Of a stretch of 64,000 nucleotides of DNA, positions 1 through 8,726 are shown in pieces. Made by a program: the position numbers and the translations under genes. How positions within the stretch are numbered: position 1 is the stretch's first letter; the number at the start of each line of letters is the position of its first letter. The notes beneath the pieces were generated by a model. That model saw nothing but the letters and a program-made list of their open reading frames with translations, searched no databases and was not told the DNA's origin. This DNA comes from Streptomyces sp. YIM 121038 (lineage in GTDB: Bacteria; Actinomycetota; Actinomycetes; Streptomycetales; Streptomycetaceae): NCBI RefSeq assembly GCF_006088715.1, contig NZ_CP030771.1, positions 2,914,001 through 2,978,000 on the forward strand, read 5' to 3'.

Positions 1-130
1 CATGGTCCGGCACTGGGCCGTGCCCGCGGTGCCCACCGGGGCGCCCGTACCGCCGTCCCGGATCCATGGCGTGACGGTCCCGGCCGCGTCCGCGCGCCTC
101 CTCGACGGGATGTCCGAGTACGGGGACTGA
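1..130 (+). CDS. C-terminal end of an unidentified protein (partial)
   Basis: A reading frame starting at base 2 stays open to a TGA at 128-130 and gives 42 residues ending MSEYGD. Almost every third codon position is G or C, the coding signature of this genome, so this looks like the tail of a real gene that starts left of the window. I see no diagnostic motif and cannot name it. The 200 bases after it hold no further gene. Confidence 0.6.
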   Translation, partial: MVRHWAVPAVPTGAPVPPSRIHGVTVPAASARLLDGMSEYGD

Positions 131-333
131 GGCGCACGGGACGGGAGGCGCACCGGGCTGGGACGCGAGGGGCCCGGGACGGGTCGAGGGAACCGGTCGC
201 TCCCCCGCCGCGTCCCATCGCCGTCCCCCGTCGGGGGGATGTCATGTACGACGGGACGCCGCGGCGCGCGTGCGCCGTGACGGATCGCCGTGCAGGCTCG
301 TGAGGACGGCCGGGCACGCGAAGGAGCGATGCG

Positions 334-1887
334 GTGAGCACCGAGCAGGCACAGGACGGACGGCGGCGACGGCCCTCGCTGGTGGTCGCGTCGGTGGCGG
401 CCGCGGTCCTGTTGGCGGGCGGCGGCGGGGCCTATCTCGCCATGGACCCCTCCGGCAAGGACGACAGCCCGGCGGGCGACGGCGGGCCGCCCCCGCCGCT
501 CGCCCTGGGCGGGTACGCGGACGGATCAGGCGGACACTCCGATTCCGGGACGGATCGCACGGACGGGACGAACGGCGGGGGCGGCACCACCACGTCCGAA
601 GGCATCGCCCCGGGCGAGCCCGACCCCTCGGGCGTGACCTACCGGGCCGTGGGCGAGCTGCCCGACGGCCCCGACGAGGCCGCCGTGTACGAGCCGCGCG
701 GCGAGGTCGGCAAGGACCGGGTGACCCGGCTCGCCAAGGCGCTCGGCCTGTCCGGCACGCCGACCGCGCAGGGCGACTCCTGGCGGCTCGGCCCGGCGAA
801 CGACGGCTCGGGCCCCTCGCTCCAGGTGTCCCGCAAGGCCCCCGGCACCTGGTCGTTCACCCGGTCCGAGCCCGGCGGCGGCGACAACTGCCTGAAGGGC
901 AAGCCGTGCCCGCCCAGGACCGGTACGGAGCTGGACGGCGGCACTCCGGTCAGCGTGCGGGACGCGAAGGCGGCCGCCGCGCCCGTCCTGAAGGCCATCG
1001 GCCAGGACAGCGCCAAGCTGGACGCGCGCCAGCTCATGGGCTCCGTGCGGGTGGTGAACGCCGACCCCGAGGTGGACGGCCTGCCGACGTACGGCTGGTC
1101 GACCGGCATCCAGGTGGGCCCGGACGGCGAGGTGGTGGGCGCCAGCGGCCAGCTCGCGAAGCCGCACAAGGGCGCGACGTATCCGGTCGTGGGCGCGGCC
1201 GAGGCCCTCGCCCTGCTGAACGCGTCGGGCAAGGGCGGCGGCGTGAGCATCGGCGGCTGTGCGACACCGGTGCCGCACCGGGGTGACAAGAGCGACAAGA
1301 GCAACAAGGGTGACGGGGTCGCCCGGCGCGACGAGGTGCGCTGCCCGCCGACCGTGCCGCCGAAGCAGGAGCCGATCGCCGTGGAGGGCGCCACGTTCGG
1401 CCTGGCCGCGCACTTCGTGGCCGGGCGGCAGACGCTCGTGCCGTCGTGGCTGTTCGAGGCCAGGCCGCAGGGCGCGCGGGACTCCTCCACGGTGCAGCAC
1501 CCGGCGGTGGACCCCGCGTATCTGACGGCGCCCGGGGCGCCGGGCGACCCCGAGCCGAAGCCGAAGCCGGACACCAAGGGCGACACCTACACCAGCGACA
1601 TCAAGGTCGACGGCTACACCGCGTCGGGGCGGACGCTGACCGTGCACTTCACGGGCGGGGTGTGCGGCACGTACGAGGCGTCGGCGCGGGAGAGCGGCGC
1701 ACAGGTCGCCGTGAAGGTCACCGCGACGGAGGAGAAGGGCAAGGTGTGCATCGCGCTCGCGAAGTTCTACACGCCGCCCGTGACCCTGGACAAGCCGCTC
1801 GGTGACCGGAAGGTCGTCACGCCCGGCGGCACGGCGGTGCCGCGCGCCGAGGGCGTGGCGAAGGGCGAGCCCGCGCCGCGGTCGTAG
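334..1887 (+). CDS. membrane-anchored secreted protein, function unknown
   Basis: A 517-residue protein. The GTG start is preceded by AAGGAG. An Arg-rich cytoplasmic N-terminus is followed by one hydrophobic segment at about residues 15-36, with no lipobox, so an uncleaved anchor or signal peptide is likely. A Gly/Pro/Asp/Thr-rich linker (to about residue 105) leads to an extracellular portion with six cysteines, including a close pair in NCLKGKPCPP, which suggests disulfide bonds outside the cell. A second low-complexity Asp/Lys/Ser linker lies near residues 315-330. I do not recognise the family. It converges on erpA across a strong terminator. Confidence 0.8.
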   Translation: MSTEQAQDGRRRRPSLVVASVAAAVLLAGGGGAYLAMDPSGKDDSPAGDGGPPPPLALGGYADGSGGHSDSGTDRTDGTNGGGGTTTSEGIAPGEPDPSGVTYRAVGELPDGPDEAAVYEPRGEVGKDRVTRLAKALGLSGTPTAQGDSWRLGPANDGSGPSLQVSRKAPGTWSFTRSEPGGGDNCLKGKPCPPRTGTELDGGTPVSVRDAKAAAAPVLKAIGQDSAKLDARQLMGSVRVVNADPEVDGLPTYGWSTGIQVGPDGEVVGASGQLAKPHKGATYPVVGAAEALALLNASGKGGGVSIGGCATPVPHRGDKSDKSNKGDGVARRDEVRCPPTVPPKQEPIAVEGATFGLAAHFVAGRQTLVPSWLFEARPQGARDSSTVQHPAVDPAYLTAPGAPGDPEPKPKPDTKGDTYTSDIKVDGYTASGRTLTVHFTGGVCGTYEASARESGAQVAVKVTATEEKGKVCIALAKFYTPPVTLDKPLGDRKVVTPGGTAVPRAEGVAKGEPAPRS

Positions 1888-1918
1888 CCCCCGCGGGCCG
1901 GACGGGCTCCGGACACGC

Positions 1919-1957
1919 CGAAGGCGGCGGCTCCCCCGAGGGGAGCCGCCGCCTTCG
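1919..1957. terminator. bidirectional terminator hairpin
   Basis: A perfect 17-bp stem (1919-1935 with 1941-1957) around a 5-base loop lies between two convergent genes, the membrane-anchored protein ending at 1887 and erpA ending at 1968. It can serve both strands. Confidence 0.85.
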
Positions 1958-1967
1958 TCCGCACGGT

Positions 1968-2324
1968 CTAGCTGAAGGAGTCGCCGCAGGCGCAGGAACC
2001 CGTGGCGTTCGGGTTGTCGATCGTGAAGCCCTGCTTCTCGATGGTGTCGACGAAGTCGATGGAGGCGCCGCCCAGGTAGGGGGCGCTCATGCGGTCGGTG
2101 ACGACCTTGACGGTGCCGAACTCCTTGACGACGTCGCCGTCGAGCGCGCGCTCGTCGAAGAAGAGCTGGTAACGCAGACCCGAGCAGCCGCCGGGCTGAA
2201 CGGCGACGCGCAGTGCCAGGTCCTCACGGCCTTCCTGGTCGAGCAGGGCCTTGACCTTGGCCGCGGCGGCGTCGGTCAGGATGATGCCGTCGGTGACGGT
2301 GGTGGTCTCGTCCGATACGGACAT
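1968..2324 (-). CDS. erpA: iron-sulfur cluster insertion protein, HesB/IscA/ErpA family
   Basis: A 118-residue A-type Fe-S carrier, the usual length for the family. The three conserved cysteines are present: one in GGCSGLRY mid-protein and two in the C-terminal SCACGDSF. The family receives Fe-S clusters from the SUF scaffold and passes them to apo-enzymes. Its divergent neighbour nadA encodes a [4Fe-4S] enzyme, and lipA in this window is another possible client; the partnership is inferred from biochemistry, not shown here. ATG start at 2324. Confidence 0.93.
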   Translation of the reverse strand: MSVSDETTTVTDGIILTDAAAAKVKALLDQEGREDLALRVAVQPGGCSGLRYQLFFDERALDGDVVKEFGTVKVVTDRMSAPYLGGASIDFVDTIEKQGFTIDNPNATGSCACGDSFS

Positions 2325-2450
2325 CTACATCGCTCCCGGGTAGTACGGAGACTGCTTGCCGACCGGTTCCAACCGGTGTGGCCGCGAATTCATTCCCATG
2401 CTCGCACACGGGGACACACAGGGGATGCGTCACATCGACACTATGGCCAT

Positions 2451-2485
2451 CGTCAAACTGACGTGAAGCAGTTATGATAGATAAC
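2451..2485. promoter_or_regulatory. candidate operator/promoter region between erpA and nadA
   Basis: Two inverted repeats sit in an unusually AT-rich patch 50-85 bases before nadA: CGTCA-N3-TGACG at 2451-2463 and GTTAT-N5-ATAAC at 2471-2485. A TATGAT hexamer at 2473-2478 lies in the second and could be a -10 element; no convincing -35 is visible. NAD synthesis genes are often repressed by NrtR-family or NiaR-type factors, but assigning a factor here would be a guess. Confidence 0.4.
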
Positions 2486-2534
2486 GTCAATTAGACGAAA
2501 AGGCATCGTCTGCAGAACAGAAAGGGTGCGTGAC

Positions 2535-3731
2535 GTGACCACCGCCCAATCCCCCGCGGCCCCCGTGGACCTCGGCGTCGAGCCGACCCCGCTCGCCCTC
2601 CTGCTGCTCGGCCGCGAGGCCGACCCGAGGAGCGAGCGCGGTGTGGAGTGCCCGGGCGACCTGCCCTCGCCGTCGGACCCCGGCCTGGTGGAGCGCGCCC
2701 GCGCCGCCAAGGAGAAGCTCGGCGACAAGGTCTTCGTGCTCGGCCACCACTACCAGCGCGACGAGGTCATCCAGTTCGCGGACGTCACCGGCGACTCGTT
2801 CAAGCTGGCCAAGGACGCGGCCGCCCGGCCGGACGCCGAGTACATCGTCTTCTGCGGCGTGCACTTCATGGCCGAGTCCGCGGACATCCTGACCACCGAC
2901 GACCAGAAGGTCGTGCTCCCGGACCTGGCCGCGGGCTGCTCGATGGCCGACATGGCCACGGCCGAGCAGGTCGCGGAGTGCTGGGACGTGCTGACCGAGG
3001 CCGGCGTCGCCGAGCAGGTCGTGCCCGTCTCGTACATGAACTCCTCCGCCGACATCAAGGCGTTCACGGGCAAGCACGGCGGCACCATCTGTACGTCGTC
3101 GAACGCCCAGCGGGCCCTGGAGTGGGCCTTCGAGCAGGGCGAGAAGGTCCTCTTCCTGCCGGACCAGCACCTCGGGCGCAACACCGCCGTCCGCGACCTC
3201 GGGATGTCCCTGGACGACTGCGTCGTCTACAACCCGCACAAGCCGAACGGCGGCCTGACCGCCGAGCGGCTGAGCGCCGCGAAGATGATCCTGTGGCGCG
3301 GCCACTGCTCCGTGCACGGCCGCTTCTCGCTGGAGTCGGTCGAGGACGTCCGGGCCCGCATACCCGGCGTGAACGTCCTGGTCCACCCCGAGTGCAAGCA
3401 CGAGGTCGTGGCGGCGGCGGACCACGTCGGCTCGACCGAGCACATCATCAAGACCCTGGAGGCCGCCCCGGCGGGCTCCAAGTGGGCCATCGGCACCGAG
3501 CTGAACCTGGTGCGCCGCCTGGCCAACCGGTTCGCGCCGGAGGGCAAGGAGATCGTCTTCCTCGACAAGACGGTGTGCTTCTGCTCCACCATGAACCGCA
3601 TCGACCTGCCGCACCTGGTGTGGGCCCTGGAGTCCCTGGCCGACGGCAAGCTCGTCAACCGCATCGAGGTCGACCGCGAGACCGAGCAGTTCGCGAAGCT
3701 GGCGCTTGAGCGGATGCTGGCGCTGCCGTAG
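2535..3731 (+). CDS. nadA: quinolinate synthase NadA
   Basis: Catalyses condensation of iminoaspartate with dihydroxyacetone phosphate to quinolinate in de novo NAD synthesis, using a [4Fe-4S] cluster. 398 residues from the GTG at 2535, chosen because AAAGGG lies 8 bases upstream; a GTG at 2526 is in frame but overlaps that site. The sequence is typical of the long actinobacterial NadA, with LGHHYQRDEV, FCGVHFMAE, PDQHLGRNTA, HPECKHEV and CFCSTMNR supplying cluster and substrate residues. No nadB or nadC is adjacent. Confidence 0.96.
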   Translation: MTTAQSPAAPVDLGVEPTPLALLLLGREADPRSERGVECPGDLPSPSDPGLVERARAAKEKLGDKVFVLGHHYQRDEVIQFADVTGDSFKLAKDAAARPDAEYIVFCGVHFMAESADILTTDDQKVVLPDLAAGCSMADMATAEQVAECWDVLTEAGVAEQVVPVSYMNSSADIKAFTGKHGGTICTSSNAQRALEWAFEQGEKVLFLPDQHLGRNTAVRDLGMSLDDCVVYNPHKPNGGLTAERLSAAKMILWRGHCSVHGRFSLESVEDVRARIPGVNVLVHPECKHEVVAAADHVGSTEHIIKTLEAAPAGSKWAIGTELNLVRRLANRFAPEGKEIVFLDKTVCFCSTMNRIDLPHLVWALESLADGKLVNRIEVDRETEQFAKLALERMLALP

Positions 3732-3737
3732 CCGGTG

Positions 3738-3771
3738 CGCCGTACGGCCGCTGCCCGGCGGCTGTACGGCG
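3738..3771. terminator. terminator between nadA and the response regulator
   Basis: Nested inverted repeats: an 8-bp outer arm (3738-3745 with 3764-3771) and an inner GCCGC/GCGGC pair (3747-3751 with 3758-3762). They lie between the stop codons of two convergent genes. Confidence 0.6.
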
Positions 3772-4452
3772 TCAGTCGCCGCGCGGCCGTACGAGGCCCG
3801 ACTCGTAGGCGATCACGACGAGTTGGGCCCGGTCGCGGGCGCCCAGCTTCGCCATGGCCCGGTTCACATGGGTCTTCACGGTCAGCGGGCTGACTTCCAG
3901 GCGCTCGGCGATCTCGTCGTTCGACAGGCCGCCCGCGACCTGGACGAGGACCTCGCGCTCGCGTCCGGTGAGCGCGTCGAGGCGCTCGCCGCGGCCGGGC
4001 GCGTCACCGTCCGAACCGTCGCTCTGCGCCAGGAACTTGGCGATGAGCCCCTTCGTCGCGGTGGGCGACAGAAGCGCCTCGCCCGCGGCCGCGATCCGGA
4101 TGGCGCCGAGGAGTTCGTCGGGCTCGGCGCCCTTGCCGAGGAATCCGGACGCCCCCGCCCGCAGGGACTGCACCACGTACTCGTCGACCTCGAAGGTCGT
4201 CAGCATCACCACACGTACGTGGGAGAGCGCCGGGTCCTCGCTGATCATCCGGGTCGCGGCCAGGCCGTCCGTGCCCGGCATGCGGATGTCCATCAGGACG
4301 ACGTCGGCCGCCTCGGCCTTCGCGAGACGCACGGCCTGGGCGCCGTCGGAGGCCTCGCCGACGACCTCCATGTCCGGTTCGGAGTCGACGAGGACCTTGA
4401 ACGCGCTGCGCAACAGCGCCTGGTCGTCGGCGAGCAGCACCCGGATCGTCAC
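3772..4452 (-). CDS. NarL/LuxR-family response regulator
   Basis: 226 residues from a GTG at 4452 that overlaps the kinase stop by 4 bp (GTGA), so the pair is translationally coupled. The receiver domain starts IRVLLADDQ with phospho-acceptor Asp about residue 55 in VVLMDIRMPG. The C-terminal LuxR helix-turn-helix begins LTGREREVL and contains EIAERLEVSPLTVKTHV. It should be phosphorylated by the kinase encoded upstream. The pair sits next to pspA in opposite orientation to nadA, but no target can be read from the sequence. Confidence 0.93.
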   Translation of the reverse strand: MTIRVLLADDQALLRSAFKVLVDSEPDMEVVGEASDGAQAVRLAKAEAADVVLMDIRMPGTDGLAATRMISEDPALSHVRVVMLTTFEVDEYVVQSLRAGASGFLGKGAEPDELLGAIRIAAAGEALLSPTATKGLIAKFLAQSDGSDGDAPGRGERLDALTGREREVLVQVAGGLSNDEIAERLEVSPLTVKTHVNRAMAKLGARDRAQLVVIAYESGLVRPRGD

Positions 4453-5702
4453 GCGGTCCCTCCCCTGGCCGGGCTGTGCTCCCGGCCGCCCTGTTTCACG
4501 GTCGTGACCGGCAGGATCGCATGTACGCGGAAACCACCTCCGTAGCGGGGCCCCGCACTGCACCGCCCGCCGAGCGCGCTGACGCGCTCCCGCATGCCGA
4601 GGAGCCCGTGTCCGCCGCCGCGGTCGGGGTCGTCGACGGGCTGCGCGTCGTCGCCCGCGCCGTCGTCGAGCACCGTGATCTCCAGGTTCGGCCCCACCCG
4701 CACCACGCTGACCTCCGCCCTGGCCCGCTCGCCCCCGTGCTTCTGCACGTTCGTCAGCGCCTCCTGGATGATGCGGTACGCCGCCAGGTCCACGGCGGCG
4801 GGGGGCGGCTGGCCGCTGTCGCCGCGGGCCACCTCCACGGGCAGGCCCGCGTGCCGGAAGGTGTCGACGAGGTCGTCGAGGCGGGCCAGGCCGGGGGCGG
4901 GCTCCGTGGGGGCCTCCGGGTCGCCGTTCTGCCGCAGCAGGCCGACGGTCGCGCGCAGCTCGCCGAGCGCGGACCTGCTGGCCTCGCGGACGTGCGCGAG
5001 GGCCTCCTTCGCCTGGTCCGGCCGCTTGTCCATGACGTGCGCCGCGACCCCCGCCTGGACGTTGACCAGGGCGATGTGGTGGGCGACGACGTCGTGCAGG
5101 TCGCGGGCGATGCGCAGCCGCTCCTCGGCGACCCGGCGCCGGGCCTCCTCCTCACGGGTGCGCTCGGCCCGCTCGGCGCGCTCCCTGATGGCGTCGACGA
5201 AGGCGCGGCGGCTGCGCACCGCGTCGCCCACGGCGGCGGCCATGCCGGTCCAGGCGAAGATGCCGAGGTTCTCCTGGCCGTACCAGGGCAGGGGCCCCGC
5301 GACCATGGCGACGCCGGTGAGCCCGGCCACGGTGATCAGGCCGATGCGCCAGGTGGTGGGGCGGTTGGTGCGGGCCGCCACGGTGTACAGGGCGACGACG
5401 GCGCACATCACGACCGGCGCGCGGGGGCCGGTCGACACCAGCTCCACGATGGAGAACGCGGAGGTGGCGGCGAGCACCGCCCACGGGGCGCGGCGGCGGA
5501 AGACGAGGGCGGCCGCGCCGACGACCATGAGGACGATGCTCATGGTGCTCGGGGCGTGCACGTTCCAGCTGGAGCCCTGCTCCCCGTAAGGCTCGGCGAA
5601 GGAGCCGATGACCATGAAGACGAGGGCGGCGGCCGCGAGGACTGCGTCCACGGCCAACGGGTGCGTTCTGGCCCAGCCGCGGCACCGTTCAAAGTTGGTC
5701 AC
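4449..5702 (-). CDS. sensor histidine kinase, NarL-partner type (HisKA_3)
   Basis: 417 residues. The N-terminal half has several hydrophobic segments (about residues 15-35, 54-70, 75-110 and 120-140), so it is an integral membrane sensor. The dimerisation/phosphoacceptor motif is ARDLHDVVAHH with His203. The catalytic domain has the N-box region YRIIQEALTNVQKHGG and a DDGAG G-box. This architecture is shared with DesK-like kinases that sense membrane state. The psp genes next door fit a cell-envelope theme, which is inference. Confidence 0.93.
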   Translation of the reverse strand: MTNFERCRGWARTHPLAVDAVLAAAALVFMVIGSFAEPYGEQGSSWNVHAPSTMSIVLMVVGAAALVFRRRAPWAVLAATSAFSIVELVSTGPRAPVVMCAVVALYTVAARTNRPTTWRIGLITVAGLTGVAMVAGPLPWYGQENLGIFAWTGMAAAVGDAVRSRRAFVDAIRERAERAERTREEEARRRVAEERLRIARDLHDVVAHHIALVNVQAGVAAHVMDKRPDQAKEALAHVREASRSALGELRATVGLLRQNGDPEAPTEPAPGLARLDDLVDTFRHAGLPVEVARGDSGQPPPAAVDLAAYRIIQEALTNVQKHGGERARAEVSVVRVGPNLEITVLDDGAGDDAQPVDDPDRGGGHGLLGMRERVSALGGRCSAGPRYGGGFRVHAILPVTTVKQGGREHSPARGGTA

Positions 5703-5809
5703 GGCTAAACGGTACGGGGCGCCGTCCGGCGGGGGGAACGGAAAGCGGGTTCAGGGCGCGGGGGTTGACGTCACCCCCGGCCCCCGGGGGCTTGGGGGGG
5801 GACGGGGCG

Positions 5810-6088
5810 TCAGCCGGGGATCAGGCCGTCGTCGGAGAGCATGTCGCGGACTTCCGCGAGGGTGGCGTCCGGGGCGGGGAGGATGAGTTCCGAAGGTTCG
5901 AGGGCGTCGTCGGGGAGGGGTTCCCCCAGTTCGCGGACCTTGTCGAGGAGGGCGTGCAGCGTGCGGCGGAAGCCGGGCTCGTCGCCGCCCTCCATCTCTT
6001 CGAGCAGTTCGTCGTCCAGCTTGTTCAACTCGGCGAAGTGGCCGTCGGCCAGCTTCACCTGCCCCTCCCCCATGATCCTTACGATCAT
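5810..6088 (-). CDS. pspAA: PspA-associated protein PspAA
   Basis: 92 residues starting MIVRIMGEGQ, matching the small PspAA proteins that follow pspA in actinobacteria. It lies 27 bases after the pspA stop on the same strand and is surely co-transcribed. The family has a small beta-rich domain that binds or supports PspA; its biochemical role is not settled. Acidic and soluble, with no membrane segment. Confidence 0.85.
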   Translation of the reverse strand: MIVRIMGEGQVKLADGHFAELNKLDDELLEEMEGGDEPGFRRTLHALLDKVRELGEPLPDDALEPSELILPAPDATLAEVRDMLSDDGLIPG

Positions 6089-6115
6089 GACGCCCTCCTC
6101 GGACGTGAGCGGTGG

Positions 6116-6898
6116 CTACTGCTTGTCGAAGCGGGGCGTGTCCTGCGGGCGCCCCTGGCCGCCCTCGATGGCGGGCTTCGGCGAGGCGCTGGAGCCCCCG
6201 GCCAGCTCGGCCTTCATGCGCTGCAGCTCCAGCTCTACATCTGTACCACCGGAGAGCCGGTCCAGCTCGGTCTGGATGTCGTCCTTGGCGAGGCCGGAGG
6301 AGTCGTCGAGGGCGCCCGAGGCGAGGAGTTCGTCGATCGCGCCGGCGCGGGCCTGGAGCTGGGCCGTCTTGTCCTCGGCGCGCTGGATCGCCATGCCGAC
6401 GTCGCCCATCTCCTCGGAGATGCCGGAGAAGGCCTCACCGATGCGGGTCTGGGCCTCGGCCGCGGTGTAGGTGGCCTTGATGGTCTCCTTGCGCGTACGG
6501 AACGCGTCGACCTTGGCCTGCAGGCGCTGGGCCGCGAGGGTGAGCTTCTCCTCCTCGCCCTGCAGGGTCTGGTGCTGCGTCTCCAGGTCGCTTACCTGCT
6601 GCTGGAGCGCCGCGCGGCGCGAGAGCGCCTCACGGGCCAGGTCCTCGCGGCCGAGCGCGAGCGCCTTGCGTCCCTGGTCCTCCAGGGTGGAGGACTGCTT
6701 CTGGAGCTGGTTGAGCTGCAGCTCGAGGCGCTTGCGGGAGGTCGCCACGTCGGCGACGCCGCGGCGCACCTTCTGCAGCAGCTCCAACTGCTTCTGGTAC
6801 GAGTAATCGAGGGTTTCGCGCGGGTCCTCGGCCCGGTCAAGGGCCTTGTTCGCCTTCGCGCGGAAGATCATCCCCATACGCTTCATGACACCGCTCAT
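6116..6898 (-). CDS. pspA: phage shock protein A (PspA/IM30 family)
   Basis: 260 residues from the ATG at 6898, giving MSGVMKRMGMIFRAKANKALD, the family's amphipathic N-terminal helix. The body is an almost uninterrupted charged helix with heptad character (about residues 25-190), as expected for the ESCRT-III-like coiled coil. PspA binds damaged inner membrane and oligomerises; in Streptomyces it supports envelope stress survival. A more upstream start at 6976 would add residues unlike the family and is not preferred. Confidence 0.95.
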   Translation of the reverse strand: MSGVMKRMGMIFRAKANKALDRAEDPRETLDYSYQKQLELLQKVRRGVADVATSRKRLELQLNQLQKQSSTLEDQGRKALALGREDLAREALSRRAALQQQVSDLETQHQTLQGEEEKLTLAAQRLQAKVDAFRTRKETIKATYTAAEAQTRIGEAFSGISEEMGDVGMAIQRAEDKTAQLQARAGAIDELLASGALDDSSGLAKDDIQTELDRLSGGTDVELELQRMKAELAGGSSASPKPAIEGGQGRPQDTPRFDKQ

Positions 6899-7294
6899 GG
6901 GCTTCGCGCGCCCCCTTCTGACGGACTCCAGCTCCAGCTGCTGCAACAGAACCCACGGTACGGGGTCTGTATCCATTACCGCACTGTTCGCGGGCGGATG
7001 CGCTCATCCCCAAGGACGACTGCTCCGCCCGCCCCTCCGGCGCAAGGAGTAGGTGCGCCCCCGGGAACGGCCCGGGACGACCCCCTTTGTCGCTCGGCCA
7101 CATCAGCAAGACGCCCGGTGTGGCGGGATCGTTCCCCGGCGGGCGCCCGTCCATGCGCCCGCCCGTCCTCCCCCGGTCCTCCCCGGTCCTCCCCCTGTGC
7201 GCCCCCGGCAAAGCCCCGGGAAAGGCCCGGGAAAGCCCCAGGAAAGGGGTCCTCCGGCCCCACCGCTCCGGCCGACCCCGTACCCTTGGCTTTT
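6899..7294. other. 396-bp divergent intergenic region, pspA / DUF3043
   Basis: No coding sequence with genome-typical codon bias was found. It must hold the promoters of both flanking genes. From 7165 to 7255 it is a pyrimidine-rich then A/G-rich tract of short imperfect direct repeats (GGTCCTCCCC twice, then GGGAAAG/GGAAAGG motifs). No clear operator palindrome was recognised. Confidence 0.5.
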
Positions 7295-7894
7295 GTGTTC
7301 CGTAGCCGATCCAAGGACGACAAGGCCCCGGCCGCCAAGGCGCCGGTAGCCGAGAGCGCGTCCGCCCCCCGTGACCCCGAGGCCCCCAAGGGCCGCCCCA
7401 CCCCCAAGCGTGCCGTGGCCCAGTCGCAGCGCCGCAGCGTGATGAACACGCCGACGACGCGCAAGGAGGCCGCCAAGCGGTCGCGCGAGGAGCGCCGCGC
7501 GAACATGGAGAAGCAGCGCCAGGCGCTGGCCAGCGGCGACGAGCGGTATCTGCCGCCGCGGGACAAGGGCCCGGTGCGCAAGTACGCCCGCGACTTCGTG
7601 GACTCCCGGTTCTGCGTGGCGGAGTTCTTCCTGCCGATGGCCGTACTCATCCTCGTCCTGAGCCTGGTCCGCGTGGCCCAGCTGCAGAACATCGCGCTGC
7701 TGCTGTGGCTCGTCGTGATCGTCCTGATCGTGCTCGACTCGATCGTCACGGGCTTCCGTCTGAAGAAGCGCCTGAACGAGCGCTTCCCCGACGAGCACAA
7801 GAAGGGCGCCGTCGCGTACGCCCTGATGCGTTCGCTCCAGATGCGTCGGCTGCGGCTGCCGAAGCCGCAGGTCAAGCGCGGGGAGCGACCCTGA
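7295..7894 (+). CDS. DUF3043 membrane protein
   Basis: 199 residues from a GTG at 7295. The first 100 residues are a highly charged, disordered cytoplasmic tail, followed by RYLPPRDKGPVRKYARDFVD, the conserved DUF3043 signature. Two closely spaced hydrophobic helices follow (about residues 110-127 and 132-152), then a basic C-terminal tail. The family is widespread in actinobacteria and its function is unknown. Conserved position beside pspA suggests an envelope role (inference). Confidence 0.88.
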   Translation: MFRSRSKDDKAPAAKAPVAESASAPRDPEAPKGRPTPKRAVAQSQRRSVMNTPTTRKEAAKRSREERRANMEKQRQALASGDERYLPPRDKGPVRKYARDFVDSRFCVAEFFLPMAVLILVLSLVRVAQLQNIALLLWLVVIVLIVLDSIVTGFRLKKRLNERFPDEHKKGAVAYALMRSLQMRRLRLPKPQVKRGERP

Positions 7895-7932
7895 GCGAGG
7901 TCCAGGGCGCGGGCCCTGGAGAGCGTACGGCC

Positions 7933-8640
7933 GTGTGCCAGGAGCTGGTGGCACGGCAGCTTGACGAGCAGATCGCGGCGCGCTTCCCGGTGGGACGGCG
8001 GCTGCGGGTGCTCGACGTCGGCATGGGGCACGGGGTGCAGGCACTCCGCCTCGCCCGCGCCGGACACGAGGTGACGGGCGTCGAACGGGCCGCCGAGGGG
8101 CTCGCCGCCGCGCGGGCCGCGGCGGCCGCCGAGCCGGAGGGCATCCGGTCCCGCATGCGCATCGTCGAGGGCGACGGGCGGGACACGGGGGTGCACTTCC
8201 TGCCCGGGAGCTTCGACGTCGTGCTCTGCCACGGCGTGCTCATGTACGTCGACGAGCCCGACGCACTGCTCGCGGGCCTGGGGCGGGTCCTCGCCCCCGG
8301 CGGCCTGCTCTCCCTGGTCGTACGGAACGCGGACGCGCTGGCCATGGCCCCCGCGCTGCGGGGCGACTGGGGCGGGGCGCTCGCCGCGTTCGGCACCGAC
8401 ACGTACGAGGACCCCTCCGGGGGGCGTGCGCGGGCGCATCGGCTCGACGCGGTCTCCGGGGCGCTCGCGGGCATCGCCGCGCCGCTGCGGGCCTGGTACG
8501 GGGTGCGGGTCTTCTCCGACGCGGTGCCCGCCGCCGGGGCCGAGCTCGACGCTCTCCTCGCCGCCGAGGAGCGGGCCGGACGCACCGACCCCTACCGCAC
8601 GGTGGCCGCCCTCCTGCACGTCTGCGGCACCCGCGACTAG
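7933..8640 (+). CDS. class I SAM-dependent methyltransferase
   Basis: 235 residues from the GTG at 7933. SAM-binding motif I is VLDVGMGHG and the acidic end of beta-2 is GVERAAEG; a following DVVLCHGVLMYV matches the motif IV region. The substrate is unknown. Coding-like sequence continues upstream in frame (SEVQGAGPGERTA), and a CTG at 7891, 5-6 bases after GGGGAG and overlapping the previous stop, is a credible alternative start that would couple it to the DUF3043 gene. Confidence 0.85.
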   Translation: MCQELVARQLDEQIAARFPVGRRLRVLDVGMGHGVQALRLARAGHEVTGVERAAEGLAAARAAAAAEPEGIRSRMRIVEGDGRDTGVHFLPGSFDVVLCHGVLMYVDEPDALLAGLGRVLAPGGLLSLVVRNADALAMAPALRGDWGGALAAFGTDTYEDPSGGRARAHRLDAVSGALAGIAAPLRAWYGVRVFSDAVPAAGAELDALLAAEERAGRTDPYRTVAALLHVCGTRD

Positions 8641-8726
8641 CCTCGGGCTCCGCTCCGGCGGGTGCGCCCCCTGTTCGGCCCCGTACCGGAGGACGGTCGG
8701 GGCGGCGGCGGTGAGACTCGGGGGGT

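Noticed and set aside
5765..7294. A forward frame extending the DUF3043 gene upstream to 5765
   Set aside because: It would run antisense through pspAA and pspA; the GTG at 7295 gives the family N-terminal layout.
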